A stretch of 64,000 nt of DNA, from positions 560,310 to 624,309 of the forward strand of contig NW_024468510.1 of assembly GCF_001632365.1 (NCBI RefSeq), given 5' to 3'. The notes beneath the pieces were generated by a model. The model saw only the letters and a program-made list of their open reading frames with translations, was not told the DNA's origin and made no database searches. This DNA comes from Laetiporus sulphureus 93-53. Its lineage: Eukaryota > Basidiomycota > Agaricomycetes > Polyporales > Laetiporaceae. The stretch's first letter is position 1. Each line of letters starts with the position of its first letter. Below are positions 1 to 13,074 of the stretch, piece after piece. The position numbers and the translations under genes were made by a program.

Positions 1-1026
1 GCAGGGAAGCGCTACAGTCGACGATCGTATCAGCCTCGTAAGGAAAAAACCCTTCTTGTGAACGGCTATTCGGCACTTGCACGAACGCTCACCTGATAAA
101 AGAAACCTTTCGAGTCTGCAGTCCACGTGATAGCAGAGAACTTCACGAAGCGGATTTCTTCTGGAAGGCGTCCATCATCATGCGATGGGCGCGTGTCCGT
201 ATTATCACGCGAAGCAAAAGGAGCGGAGGTAGGCCGGATATAGACTGTAAAGAAATCGCTTCCCTAGGGACCGGTCGATCGATTTAGACCGGGGAAAACA
301 ACCGACCATCAAGATTGCACGTACTGAACGCGAGATTCCATATGCCCACAATTCCCCGGACCGGGAAAACGAGCTAGCGGAGAGAGCAGTGGTCCCGTCT
401 GCCGAAAGCAGGTTCGGCTGAGCCATACGAGTGGAAACTATGAGCAGAGGTTCTAGACCCATATACAATGCGCATATACGTACGTCAAAAAATACATGTC
501 CCCCGGGACCTTGCTCGGTCGTCACATCAGGGAGGTTTGAGTCCTTTGAACGATAGATAACTTCAAGAGGTGCCCAGTGAGCAACGACTCATCTAACACG
601 CTGCTATGGCTGGCTACAAGAAGAAAAACAGACCAGCATGTCCCTGAAGGCCGGAATTGTATGTCCAATACCATCTTTTGTCGTACTTGAAGCTCGGTGC
701 AGAAAACTATGAAAAGAGAAGATGAGGGAGGGATAAGAGTCATCGAGGAAAGCCCTTCATGAGCGATTCCAAACCTTCGCAAACTTCTCGTTCTTCCTGA
801 TGGCATCTTCAAGGGTCTGCCTTTCTGGGTTCTGGTCCAAGTATGCCCAGGTGAAAGCTTCCTGCGCGTTCACCCACTGTTCTGTCTCTTCTGAATTCTG
901 CTCAAGCCACTGGTACGGATCGTGGACGCGGACTTCGCCCTTGGCCTCACTCTTGTATACATCCACGTGGTCAGAGCGACGAGCAGGAGGATAACGGCTG
1001 GGTATCCATTGAGTTTGGGGAGGCAT
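1..1026 (-). CDS. Prolyl oligopeptidase (S9A), 5' part; continues beyond the left edge
   Basis: Cytosolic serine peptidase of family S9A that cleaves after proline in short peptides. The start codon at 1026 gives a protein opening MPPQTQW followed by YPPARRSDHVD and DPYQWLE, the standard N-terminus of the family's beta-propeller lead-in. I can follow five exons: FSAPSFKYDKRWYW, then VIYRSKD..LPDV and GPGGHVFFD, then PNLLSADGTTALS..GELWAYGIS, then RLPEEIRFVKFSAITW..GFFYQ, and the first bases of a next exon at the window edge. The catalytic Ser/Asp/His domain lies outside the window. A TATATAAG box 50-57 bases upstream supports the 1026 start over an in-frame ATG at 1122. Mushrooms carry a housekeeping form and sometimes a macrocyclase form (POPB); nothing here shows which one this is, and no precursor peptide gene is visible nearby, so housekeeping is the simpler reading. 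Confidence 0.9.
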
Positions 1027-1075
1027 GGCTCGGACAGATATTGTGTGGAATGAGGCACGAGGGGCTGGAACGCGT

Positions 1076-1083
1076 CTTATATA
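1076..1083 (-). promoter_or_regulatory. TATA box of the prolyl oligopeptidase gene
   Basis: TATATAAG on the minus strand, 50-57 bases before the ATG at 1026. Its position would place the transcript start between the upstream ATG (1122) and the ATG at 1026, so it also decides the start. Confidence 0.55.
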
Positions 1084-1593
1084 GCAGAATGTCTTCGGAG
1101 CACGTAAAATAACGCCACGCATAGCATGCGGTTGGCTATCTGGGCGTGAATCTCTATCGATTCTGGAGAGAGAAACCCTTGGAAAAATTACGTCCCTGAA
1201 CCCAACTTGGCAGATTCGGCGTGACCCCAGGGATCATATACCCACTGACGGGAGATCCGTTTGAGATGCACAGCCGGGAGCTGGGCCTGGAGTGCGCAAT
1301 CCACCTGGAATGAAGCGGGATCCGGCGGAGGCTGTGGCCTCAAATTTGTGTCCGACGCGGAGCAAGACAAGGAAAGTTTGAGGACTCGGACACGAGCGTA
1401 GTCGGCGTCGCAAGAGTAGCGAGATCTAATCTAATCTCATACTAAAAATGGTATAATCTAATCAGACGCCGTGCCGCTGGCGCGATCGAAAATTCCGTCA
1501 TTCGGCTTCGACTCGGGCTACAGTCACCACTTGAACACAGATCGCGTGCAGCTACCCTCGACGGCTGCAGCCTACTCCATTCGCAGAGGCTGA

Positions 1594-2936
1594 ATGTCCC
1601 AGCAGCCTCCCAGCTTTTTTCCGACAACTGCAATCGTGAGTGTTCCTTCCCACAGGCATTCTCCGAGCATCTCACGTCATTCACGCCTGTGCGCAGGACC
1701 ATGCGTTTGCCGGTCTGGGGGCGGGCATCGTCGCGGTGCTCTGCATGCACCCGTTGGACTTGCTCAAGGTCAAATTTCAGGTGGCCACAGAAAAGCCGCG
1801 GGGAGGAGTGGGCAAGCAGATATGGCTGTCCTTGAAAGATATCAAAGAGCAGCAAGGCTGGCGGGGACTGTACAGAGGTCTTGGCCCTAACGTTGTAGGA
1901 AATGCGACTAGCTGGGGATTCTACTTCCTTTTGTGAGTTATATTCATTATGTATGAAGGTTTTGTAGGTATCTCATATACGTACAGTTACAATATGCTCA
2001 AGAACCGTGCATCAGGCGGTGATCCGAACTACAAGCTGTCTGCTGGCTCTTATCTTTTATGCTCCGCGGAAGCGAGTTCGCACCTCGCCGAGATTCTGCT
2101 CTTCATGTGTTGCTAATCGTCTCATTCTCATGCAGGTGCCGTCACGGCTATCATGACAAACCCAATATGGGTTGTGAAGGTCCGGATGTTCACGACACGA
2201 GCAGGCAGTCCCGAATCGTATCGTGGCCTATGGCGTGAGCTCGTTTACCCCAAGTCTGAAAGGTTTCGTACATGTTGACGAAAATTACGTCGTGTATGAC
2301 ATATTAGATGGTCTTACCTCGATATACCGCATGGAGGGCATTCGAGGCCTTTATCGTGGAACATCCCTCGCACTCTTCGGTGTCAGTAATGGCGCGATCC
2401 AGTTCATGACATACGAGGAAATGAAACGATGGGGCTTCGAGCGGAAACGCCAGCAGTTTGCCCAGGCAGGCAGAGCATACACTCCAGCAGACGATAAACT
2501 GGTACGGCGAACCTCCTGCTTCCGATTCTTCACGGGTTGACATTCCATTTCAGTCGAATACGGCATACACAGTAATGTCAGGCGCTAGCAAACTCACGGC
2601 CCTTACATTAACCTATCCATATCAGGTGGTAAGATCACGGATCCAAGTACGTTAATTTCCCGCACAATGGTTTGTAGCGTTTATTGTTGGCTCATGCCTG
2701 CACAGAACAATGCCACCGCCCATTTATACCCTACAATAAGAGTCTGCGTAAAGCGCACATTCTCCGAAGAGGGCTTCCGGGGCTTCTACCGAGGTCTCGG
2801 CACAAACCTGGTCCGCGTTCTTCCAGGCACTTGTGTTACCTTCGTCGTCTACGAAAACCTTGCATGGCTTCTCCGAACATCTGCAGTACGGAGAGAGCAA
2901 ACAAATCGAGCCCTCACGACAACATCCATCAGCTGA
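1594..2936 (+). CDS. Mitochondrial carrier, FAD/folate transporter type (FLX1/SLC25A32-like)
   Basis: Inner-membrane mitochondrial carrier with three repeats, each showing the Px[DE]xx[KR] signature or a variant: HPLDLLKVKFQ in repeat 1, NPIWVVKVRMF in repeat 2, YPYQVVRSRIQ in repeat 3, each followed by the GxxGLYRG / GFRGFYRG matrix motif. The tryptophan in the second signature (PIWVVK) is the mark of the FAD/folate/NAD carrier subgroup, hence the FLX1-type call. Seven exons: 1594-1635, 1697-1932, 1987-2075, 2136-2234, 2308-2502, 2554-2646 and 2706-2936 (the intron after residue DDKL starts at about 2503 and may shift by a base). The donor at 2076 (GTTCGC) is atypical but joins the frame correctly. 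Substrate is inferred from family only; NAD or pyrimidine carriers are the alternative. Confidence 0.88.
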
Positions 2937-3410
2937 CATGACCTTGAGCAACGTAAAAGTACGATTGTATGAGTATATCGGCACGCTAGAACTAAGAGGT
3001 ATCCATACTCGGACACTATGTAAAGTACTAGTGTTCCGTCAAATAATGCCCTCTTTCTCCCACTCGATTATTGCGCCTTCTTCAATAACGACCAACAGCT
3101 CCATTCAACACGTCTTGGCCTGCCTATAGCGTTTAAAGCCAAGTCCACGGACCTCCGTGGAGCCCGGCTTCAATTATCGTGCTATCTAATGGAGGACTCG
3201 ATAGCCTTTGATTGACGAGTCGGAACCACTTGTTTAAGGATGCTGCCAAACGCGAGTCCGATGAAGTCGAGGCCCTAGGGAATATCGCAGCATCTGGCGT
3301 CCAAAAAGCGCTGTAACAGCACGCGCAATGTCACCGCCAGATCGATCCGGGAAGACCGAGTGCGCAACGTGGATTCTGGTGTCTGTACGTGTGTCGCACG
3401 ATCAGGCCAA
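2937..3410. other. Intergenic region between convergent genes
   Basis: Holds the 3' ends of the carrier and the deaminase. Short open frames occur but none has family similarity that I recognise. Contains a small inverted repeat near 3137-3170 (TCCACGGACCTCCGTGGA), possibly a transcript hairpin. Confidence 0.4.
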
Positions 3411-4231
<821 letters not shown>

Positions 4232-4498
4232 TCCAATTGCCCGTCAGAGGCCCCAACTTACGAGATACATGGACACTGTAAGGGACTTGCAGCGTTTAAG
4301 CTGTGCGAACGTATGCGATCGGCGTTCTAAAAACTCCGCCCCCAAGTACATAGAGCGCGATTGAAATGATGACTAAGCAAAGTTTTATTCGGCAGCCTGC
4401 AATACCAAATCGTTGCATCGAGCTAGTAATACATCGAAATAGATGATTCGTGTGCAGAAACGGTGTAACATGAGCTGAGAGACTCGTGCTTCTTAAAA

Positions 4499-6699
4499 CT
4501 ACAATCTGGCTCCCTTGGGCATCTTCTTGATGGCCTGCCGCACGCCTAGATCACCTAATACGTCTTCCTGGCCTCCGAGGATCGCATCGTAAGGCGACGT
4601 GCGGTGGTACTGGCGAAAACACGGGGATGTGATGTGAGCAGCTGACAAATACCAACGGGTCGCATGACGACGTACATTCTCAATCAGCTTACCCATCCCA
4701 CTCGCAGTGATGGAACGTCCGCCAAAAATCTGCGTCGCGTCCTCGGCTGTCTCGCGCCCTGTGCGTGTAATGTATCTGCGGATCACAATGCTCAGTACGT
4801 ACTAGATGAAACTTGCGGGTATTCTGTCACTACGCACTGTTTCAACAGACCGATCTGTCCAGCCAGCTTGTCCGACTGTTCGGCGTACGACATCTGGGTG
4901 GCAAAACGATGGCCAGGATGAGCCGCGCCGGTACCTAACTGTCAAGAACGCCACATACGTTATTCATCTGATAGGTGATTGACTCTAGCCAGCTCTGCCC
5001 CGATTCGACGCGAGCAATCATGCTGGCGAGTTTTGCCCGTACTACCGGTTGGGAGCTGAGGGGCTTGCCGAAAACCATACGTTGGTTGACCCATCTATAA
5101 GACGTGAGCAACGTCGGTCTAAAAGGGCCAACGAGAACAAGACACACTTCAGGCACTCCTCGACGACCATCCTCTGTGCGCTGAGACTCGTACAGACGAT
5201 CATCCATCGCTCGTGGTTGAAGTTGCTCAAAATTACTTGCAAACCCTCGCCGACCTTGCCGAGCGTGTATGCAACCGGAACGCGCGCCTTTTCAAATGTC
5301 ACGTATGCTGTGCCGGCCGTGGATGAGTAGGCAGTCTTAATGGCCTTTGTGAAAACGTCATCCGATCGCGGGACAAGAACCACGACGTATCCATCCTGTG
5401 ATCCAGGCATAAGTGAGTGGATTGTAATGTTCGGCGACGTGGCAAGATACCTTGCTCCTGCAACCAACAGTGAAGTAGTCGGCAAACATGCCGTTTGTGA
5501 TCCATCTACAAACAGAAGCAATCGTATCAATCAAGTGCGATTGTCCCTCCGATGCGTTGCTTACTTCTTCGTTCCGGTGATGATCCACTCATCGCCCTCT
5601 CTTTCAGCTGTCGTCTGCAAACCGGCAACATCACTGCCGGCGAACGCCTCACTGATTGCGAGGCAGATGAACTTCTTCCCGTCGAGCACTTCAGGCACAA
5701 CCTTAGCCTGCAGCGCAGGCGAGCCGAAGTTGAGTACAGGAGGGAGGCCGATGACCTCGCCTGCAAGAAGGCCATCAATGTAACCTCGTGTCCCGAAACG
5801 CGAAAGCTCAAAGTTGACAATCAGCTATAGGCTGTCGCTCAGCGGATGTTCCGTCATGACAGGCAAGAGAGGTGGCGTACCTCATGAAAGTGATCGAACT
5901 CCTCCGGGGTAGTGACGCCTCCGAGCAGCGTACGCCCCTTGAGGTGCTTACCGGGACCAAGACGCATGGCCGGGATGTTCATCTCACTTGATCGTTCGAC
6001 CTTTAGTTGGTAAAAGAGATGGACATCACTCATACATACCAGAGCTTTTGCACGACGTCCTGGGAGATGCGCTTGCCATTTTCTTCACACCTGACTGCAT
6101 CGGGATAAACGACTTCCATCGCGAACTTGCGCATCGCTCTCTGGAACCTCCTGTGATTGTCATTGTAATATGGGGAATGGTAACCGGCTGACAGCCACGA
6201 CGGTTCAGCATATGGGACACGGGAAGGCTCGTCCACGGCCAGAGGCTTGACAACAGGTTCTTCGCCAGCAATCAAGCCAATTTGCAAGCGAGCGTATTGG
6301 GGTTTCAGGAGCACCTCCTGCCGGTGCAGACCGAAGAACGCTTGCGTAGCATCCTTACCCGCTAAATGGGACAAAGTCATTTACAGAAGACGGCGCATCT
6401 TGCGACAACTTGCCTATAGCTTCGGCCAGAAGAATACCAGTTCCTCCTGGATGTAGGTTCGCGAACTTGGAGATGTCGTACACCTTTGAATCGATGACGA
6501 TCCACTGACAAGAAACTTGTTCAGTCTCTCATTTTCGTCAAAGTACCGAGGGCAGCTCACCAGGTCTCCCTCCTTGTTGTGCTACAAGTAGCCAATGGAA
6601 AGCGCCAAATTCATAAGCATGAAGTCCACCTCGCGCGAGCTGCCCGCCTACCTTGGACACCTCCTCGATGGTGAACGTTCGCGAGCTTTGCGCAGCCAT
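4499..6699 (-). CDS. Cytochrome b5-acyl-CoA dehydrogenase fusion, probably peroxisomal
   Basis: One protein with an N-terminal cytochrome b5 domain and a flavin acyl-CoA dehydrogenase. The start at 6699 gives MAAQSSRTFTIEEVSK, followed through short exons by HNKEGDL and WIVIDSKVYDISKFANLHPGG; HPGG is the first haem-ligand motif, and a second histidine lies in DATQAFFGLH. The dehydrogenase part contains SPNITIHSLMPGSQDGYVVV-type substrate-domain sequence, then FNHERW, a helical C-terminal domain, and YDAILGGQEDVLGDLGVRQA, typical of the family's last helix. The protein ends ...KKMPKGARL; ARL fits the peroxisomal targeting signal type 1. The b5 domain may pass electrons to or from the flavin in beta-oxidation; this is inference. 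The gene is cut by many introns, so internal joints are approximate. Fusions of this order are known in fungi. Confidence 0.85.
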
Positions 6700-7611
6700 C
6701 ACAGATCGCAGCAAACAAGTCCTGGAGGTTTGGGCCCGGGGAATTCAGTGGAGGAGCAGGTGTCTAGAAATCACTCTTTGACTTTACCCCAGACTGCAGA
6801 CGGAAAGCCGGTGTCCGGGGAAGCACCGAACGGACACGGCGTTCATGTGATTGCGGGGTGGCGGAGCTTACCCTTTTCAGGCAACTGCTGTAGTCGGACA
6901 CATCCGTGCACGATCTCGGATCACCAGTGGCTGTTACGCACTCTCTTTCGTTTTTTATTAGTATGCCAGTACTACTCTAGTGGATCTCAGTCATTGCCGC
7001 CACTTTCAGGCTGATTTGCGCGCGCATGACAAAGTGAGCGGCAAATTGAAACATGAATTCAAGTGAGTCTGATCGGACAGACGGTGCTGGCTTGGACACT
7101 TGAATCTGTTGGTACTGCAGAAAGGCGGCCGGACGGTGGCTACGTTCTAAGCTCTTCGCATCAAGGCATCTCTGCACAGATCGGAGACTATTAGCTGATT
7201 GGCCACAGAGCGAGGTCTTTGCGAACGTAATACATGCATCCGCAACGCATGGAAATCTCAGGCATTTTGTGCGTCCTGACCACCGTCCACCGTATGCCAC
7301 CTTATCGTGTTGAAAATCATTCTAAGCGGCTTACTAGCTCCGCGAACTGACGTCGGCATGGTATAGCGCGCCCAAGACACCGGGCGTCTGTCCTTATGTC
7401 CGAGGCGGGCCACGCAATGATTATGGAGGCTGTCATGGGAAATTCATACTGCCAATGTATCAATCCTGCATTGCAAATGCAGAGGCTTTAGCGCACCTCC
7501 GCCTCGGGATCGGACACGTTGCATCATCGCGTAAAGCGATACAGCCACATCAGATTCCCGCTCAACTGTCGATTAAGCACCGCAGCTGCTGCAAACTCGC
7601 CAATTCCACAG
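6700..7611. other. Intergenic region between divergent genes
   Basis: About 0.9 kb separating the dehydrogenase and the methyltransferase starts. No open frame here resembles a known family. It should contain both promoters. Confidence 0.4.
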
Positions 7612-7619
7612 TATAAATA
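7612..7619 (+). promoter_or_regulatory. TATA box of the isoprenylcysteine methyltransferase gene
   Basis: TATAAATA 41-48 bases upstream of the ATG at 7660, a usual distance for a fungal core promoter with a short leader. Confidence 0.55.
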
Positions 7620-7659
7620 ATGGACAATGGCCGGTGCGGGTTAGTCATTCATTAAAGAC

Positions 7660-8495
7660 ATGTTCCCTGTCATCCTGCTTTTCAAAATACCACTGCTTCT
7701 GTCTGCCGCACGATTCTCCGCTCTGGTAAGATTCGATTACCTATTTCCTTGATGCGACACAATCGGCTCAAAGCGTCTCGTTAGTGCGGTACACCACCTC
7801 AATCCACGCCGAAAGCGGATGAGGAAGCCAAGTTCCAATGCTTAGAATCTAAAGCCCTTCGAGCCGTCATTCGGTGGCTACCTCCGCTCCTCGTGATGGT
7901 AAGGCTGGTAGCCCGAACAACTGTATCGTGCTTAACAAAAGTACAGCCATCCGTATGGCTCACCTTCATTTGCGAGAGCACTCTCATATTGCTTACTATA
8001 TTCTTGCCCAATGACCGACCATCGGTGCATACGCTCATGGGCACGGTGGCCCTCCCCAATCTCCGGCTCACAACGTCATTCATCCTGGGCTGGGCTCTCC
8101 TTGCCGCGGGCGCCCTTATCCGTTCGACTTGCTATCGCCATCTTGGCACTTATTTCACGTTCGAGCTCGCGGTGCGCCAGAACCACAAGCTCGTCACTAC
8201 CGGACCCTACTCCATCGTGCGACACCCTGCCTATACGGGCAGCATCATGGCGCTCGCCGGAATCGCTCTCATGCAACTCGGCCCCGGCTCCATGTGGGCG
8301 GAGGGCTTTAAGCTGTGGACGACGCCGGGAGGGACATTGCTGAGCTTCTTTTGGCTCGGGATTCTGATGATCATTCCGTTCGGGATTGTGTCCAGAACAA
8401 AGATTGAGGATCATGTCCTAAGAAACGAGTTTGGCAGGCAATGGTCTGATTGGGCAGCGCGAACGCGCTACAGGCTGCTCCCAGGCATTTTCTGA
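7660..8495 (+). CDS. Isoprenylcysteine O-methyltransferase family protein (ICMT/Ste14-like)
   Basis: Integral membrane methyltransferase family that methylates the prenylated C-terminal cysteine of CaaX proteins such as Ras and a-type pheromones, in the ER. Three exons, 7660-7725, 7785-7898 and 7947-8495, give 242 residues. The first 22 residues are a hydrophobic segment (VILLFKIPLLLSAARF). The C-terminal half carries the family core: GTYFTFELAVRQNHKLVTTGPYSIVRHPAYTG, in which RHPxYxG is the SAM and substrate signature, then a hydrophobic hairpin and E-D-H-V-L-R-N-E-F near the end, matching the usual EE..L..FG..Y..Y motif. Agaricomycetes usually have several copies of this family, so this need not be the pheromone-processing enzyme. 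Confidence 0.87.
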
Positions 8496-8689
8496 GAGCA
8501 TTTGTCTATATTTAACAGGATATCCCTAAATCAGTGTACCTGTAAATCAACACGCAGCATAATGTACACTAGCGTCTCATCACCGCGTTCCAGTGATATG
8601 CGCCTCGGATAGAGACTGACACTAGACAACTATGCGGACATCGAATTACCCGCAGAAAGGGATTACAACTAGATCCGAATTAGAATGCA

Positions 8690-11600
8690 TCAACTCATCC
8701 AGATGACAGGAGCGCTTACTCTGAACAAGAAACCAAGCTGAAATCCCACAAGTGGGCATCAGCACATGCAAGATAATATCAAGTCGACTTATAACGCTCA
8801 CATCCTCAGGTGTCAATCTTCCCATAGCCTGGAATGTTTTAGTCATCATACTGCGGTTGTAAATAACACCGGCTTTACGTACCGAATCATCCGTCGACAA
8901 CGTTGCATCGATCATGGCTGATTTCTTTTCCTGCAGCTATAGTGACGTGCATATTTGCTGTTTGAAATCGGTCATCAATACTAAGAGACACTAACCTGAA
9001 CGATACGACTTTCAATGCTGTCTTCCACAACAAGCTTGACTACTTGCACAGGCCTATGCTGGCCCAGCCTATGAATACGGTCCATTGCCTCTGCGAAAAG
9101 CTTCAATGCCCGAAAGATTACCCTATAGCCGGCGAGACTCACGATACTCAACCTGGAAGAATACAACGTTGAGCACGATCAGCGTGAAAGATTGGCTGAT
9201 TAGACATACCGCGGGGTTCCACCAGCTGTCCATCAGGAAGACACGCGATGCCTCTGTCAGATTCAGTGCAACACCGCCAGCCTTCAAACTAACGAGAAAA
9301 ACCGTAACATGCACATTGTTCACTACCAACCAGTCAGACCAGCCCCGAGCTAGGATTGACAGAGTACGTACTGAAGTATTGTATCGTAGCATCACGAGCC
9401 TGAGGGCTCATGGTACCCTCGAGACGACAAATCTGGGACGGAACAGTTAGAGCGCATCAACCAAACGCGAGAGAACACCTCACATTGAAGCCAGCCTTCT
9501 GTAACCTGTACGCAACCAAGTCGAGGAAATTGACAAATTGACTGAAGACGATGCTCTTCGTAGTCGCATCCTGCTTGCGAAGATTGCTGAGCTCTTCAAC
9601 GAGTGCCTCAATCTTAGACGAGGACCGCCACTGATTTAGGTCAAGACGTCCAAGTATCCCCTGTCGCGGCTTGGCGTTTTCTTCCAACTCCAGAGCAGAA
9701 GCTTCCAAGTCAATGGTGAGTGGTAAGTGGCATACCGGGCATGCCGGCTATACCAAGAAAGTGTCAGCTACGTTCAACCAGGGTAGCATCACGCGCACGT
9801 TGATCTCAATGGCAGTATTCAGATATTGCTTGATGCACTCGCGATCAAAGATGTGCCTGCATTTAGCTTGGATCGCATCTTCTGCAATCTCATTGCAAAT
9901 TCGGCAAACAGTGGCCTCGCCTACGTCGTCTTGCAGGAACGTTCCCGCGTTGCTCTTGCTCCGCAGAACGAGGTCGGGATGACAGGCCATTTGCCGCATA
10001 CGAGTAAGTCTGTGATGCTAGTGAGTGGCAACGGCAAAGCGACGCTGATGTAGACTCACAAACTGAAGATATTGGAATAATCTAGCATGATATGTTCAGC
10101 GGCGTCAGCCCCTTGGAGAGATGCGATAACTTACTGTTGAGAACTGTACCAGCGTCAACATACGTATTGAACTGCCGCTTCGCATCCGAGAACAAAGACA
10201 AATAGAGCTCTTTCTCTTCGGGACTGAAGTGGTCCCTTCTGACTACTACGGTCCGAGGCGGTAACCCGAGGTCATCAGCCCGTTCAAGCTGGTTTACAGA
10301 ACATCAGTCGCTGATAAGATGACTCGATTATTGAGGCCAAACCTTGGTTCTACGCAGCATCATCCTGTCTAGCAGGATCTTCAGCTTCCTGAACGCAATC
10401 TTTCCGGGGCCTATCATGCCATGCTTCTGGATAGGAGTCAAAATCTCGTTGTTCCACAAGCACGTCTGTAATGGAGAATATTTATTTCTGGCAACCATCA
10501 CTGGAATCAGACAACTTACATGTTTCATGGGGCTATGGCCACAATCTGTGGATTTTCACTCAAAATCACGAGAACTGATTGAAGCTTGTCTTTACGTACC
10601 GTCGCAGCTCCTCTTGTCGCTAAATCTCCAATGAAGGGATTTGCAGTCACATTGCTTGCCTGAACCGAGCGATTGGCACCGTCAAACAGCGTTAGCACCA
10701 GACGTACCGGAATACTCACAGAAGTAGTACGAGAAGGGATCGCCGCCCAAAAACCGAACCAAACTGTATAGTTCACCTACGCGATTCTGCAGCGGAGTGC
10801 CGGACAAGCACCATTTGTAGTTACCCTGCAACTCGAACGCAGCCTTGGCAGTGTTGGTCGATCTCTCCTTGATGTTATGCGCTTCATCGAGCTGTGTGCC
10901 GACCACTGAGATCGCAATAAATGGTAAGTCGGCAAATTGCTCACGATGATGCGATTCCAGTGAATCTGGTGGACGGGTGATTTCTCCTTGACAATCATGC
11001 CCTTCCTCTTGAACCCGGCCTCCTGTTTGCGGAAGGAGCTCTCAAGCACGGCGTACGTCGTTAAAACCTATCACATTTTTGTCAGTCGGAAAATTCGGAT
11101 CAAGGATGAAAGAAAAGCACTGACAACATCGAATCTCCTGAGTGCTTTGACATCCGACTCTCTGGAGTGCCCATGCCAGATGAGTACCTTGAGACCATCT
11201 GTATGGGCTTCAATTTCGTTCCGCCATTGCATGATAGCGACAGTAGGGCTGTATGTCCAGGAAATGTCAGAGCAAGGTGGATAGTGTGGGGTGCCATGTT
11301 ACGTACGCCACTACCAGATTGGGCTTGACACCGACATCGGAAACCCATAACGCTATCATTTGTATCGTCTTACCCATTCTGTTGTGACAATATCAGTTGC
11401 ATGACCAAACCAACAATTAAATGGGCTACCAACCCCATCTCGTCCTGTTCCAGATGGATTGTAAGAATGATTGCAGAACAATGCAGCTGATGGTGCAGAC
11501 TTACAGCCAGCATACCTCCTCTCCATACGCCCTTTTCCTGGTTCCTCATCCAATACAAGCCCTCTGATTGAAACGGAAGGAGTGCGAGTTTCAGATTAGC

Positions 11601-12815
11601 TGGCTGTTCGGCCTTCTGCGGGACTACAACGGCTATCTTCCTTTCAAGATCACCCCAAACATCTCTCAACTCGGCATGGTGCCTATTGAGGGCTAATGTA
11701 GACTTCTCTGCCTAAGGTAAGATCGTCAGGCGACAATTTTAAGCACAATGGTCCAATCGTACGTGAGTAAGCTTGCGACCAAGCTTTGCGCGCAACCTCG
11801 CCTCGTCGCTCAACAACTGCTCCCTTTCCTGTTTGGCATTCTGTCTGCCACGTCTCAAATCCATGAGCGTCATCGCTCTGGGTTTGCTCCTGGCGGATCG
11901 CTGCTTGCTTTTGCCATTGCTTTTAGCCAATGGTATGTCATTTTCGGAATCGGATTCTGAGGGATCCTCCTGCGAGACATAGTCATCATCTTCATCCCGG
12001 TGTCGCTGTGTCTTGGCCAATCTACGCTCGGCAGCCGCCGCTCTCTTAGCAGCTTCACTATGAACGGGGGCACGCGACTTGGAAGAGCCCGCACCAGCGC
12101 TAGACGTGCCCATCGTGTAACTGTGTTCCAGGCGAGCGTCTTCCAGTGACTGCTGGATCGCAGCATCCATCATGATTCCTTCATCGTCGATACCAGCAAC
12201 AGATGCGGTATCAGAGATGTTGCCCTCATAAGTACCATCGCCGCTCTCATTTCCCGAGGTAGAATCAAGGTCAGATGCTTCGTATTCTGACCCACTATCG
12301 TCCGACTCGTCGATGAATGCGATGTCATCTTCGCTGTCTTCTTCAGAGTCCGGTGGATCCTCTGCTCTGGCTGAGGCGTCTGGTGGACTCGGTCTAGTCG
12401 TCTCCACCACGCTGCTAGTCCTAGAAAGCCCACCAAGCTGAAGGAGAAACATTTCAGTCTCTGTGTACTGACAGTATGTCATAAGAGGATCAACCTTTGC
12501 CTGAGATACAGTAATCTCGACATATGCCTTGTTCTTGGGAGCTGTCCTCCTACGCTTGCTCGCCTGTTGAGTATTCGTTGGAGTAATATCTTCAATGTCT
12601 TCATCGCTTTCTAGTGCTCTTTTCATGGTTTTGGAGGCTATATCCGACTTCCTTGACCTTTTCAGTTGAGATTTATCGTCCGTGTCGCCATTGACAGAGG
12701 TAGCAGGAGTCGATTGCTTGGAATTTGCTGTACTTAACAAAGGCGACGATACGCTTGAAGTAATTGAGACAGATGTCGACATCTCACTGCGGGTGCTCAT
12801 CCGAGTGCGAGGCAT
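8690..12815 (-). CDS. RAD16: Rad16-type SNF2 helicase with RING finger (global-genome nucleotide excision repair)
   Basis: Swi2/Snf2 DNA translocase with a RING domain set between the two helicase lobes, the layout of Rad16, which with Rad7 repairs lesions in silent chromatin. The N-terminal third (exon 11739-12815) is acidic and low in complexity. Then come [16 protein letters not shown], Walker A DEMGMGKT, DEAHN (with SGTPLQNR and LVRFL after it), the [68 protein letters not shown] and [12 protein letters not shown], and finally [14 protein letters not shown] and GRLTPED, closely matching Rad16 order. The protein seems to end soon after, at 8690 or slightly upstream if a further small intron is used. 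The start is the ATG at 12815; the apparent methionine at 12860 is a TTG. An 11-base exon (11434-11444) encodes part of Walker A. In the RING, the position after H-I-F is Asp where Rad16 usually has Cys. Confidence 0.9.
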
Positions 12816-13074
12816 CGTGCAGAATGGACAAGAGGGACTCTGTGACCGTCGATGAAACAAGACCGTCGAGACGAGAGACTCGGAGACGCGACGCGTTCAA
12901 ACCTTATTCATGCACGCGTTTGATACGCGCCCGCAGTAGCGCTCAGCCGCCTGCCACCGGCGGGAACTGTCACTAACGCGAACCTTTCAATTCCAACCCG
13001 AGCTTCGATTGCATCGCACTTCGACCATCATAGAACGTACAACTTAAAGGGAGACATGTGTTTGGCCAGTACAA

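Noticed and set aside
1027..1122. Arg-rich, acid-free N-terminal extension of prolyl oligopeptidase that could be a mitochondrial targeting sequence (ATG at 1122).
   Set aside because: A TATATAAG box lies inside it at the right distance for a start at 1026, and family members begin at MPP. Chance translation of the promoter is simpler; 5' RACE would settle it.
1..1122. Macrocyclase (POPB) with a ribosomal cyclic-peptide cluster.
   Set aside because: Only the propeller lead-in is visible and no precursor peptide gene is found in the adjoining DNA.
12816..12860. Upstream start of the Rad16 protein (MFHRRSQ).
   Set aside because: The first codon is TTG, not ATG.
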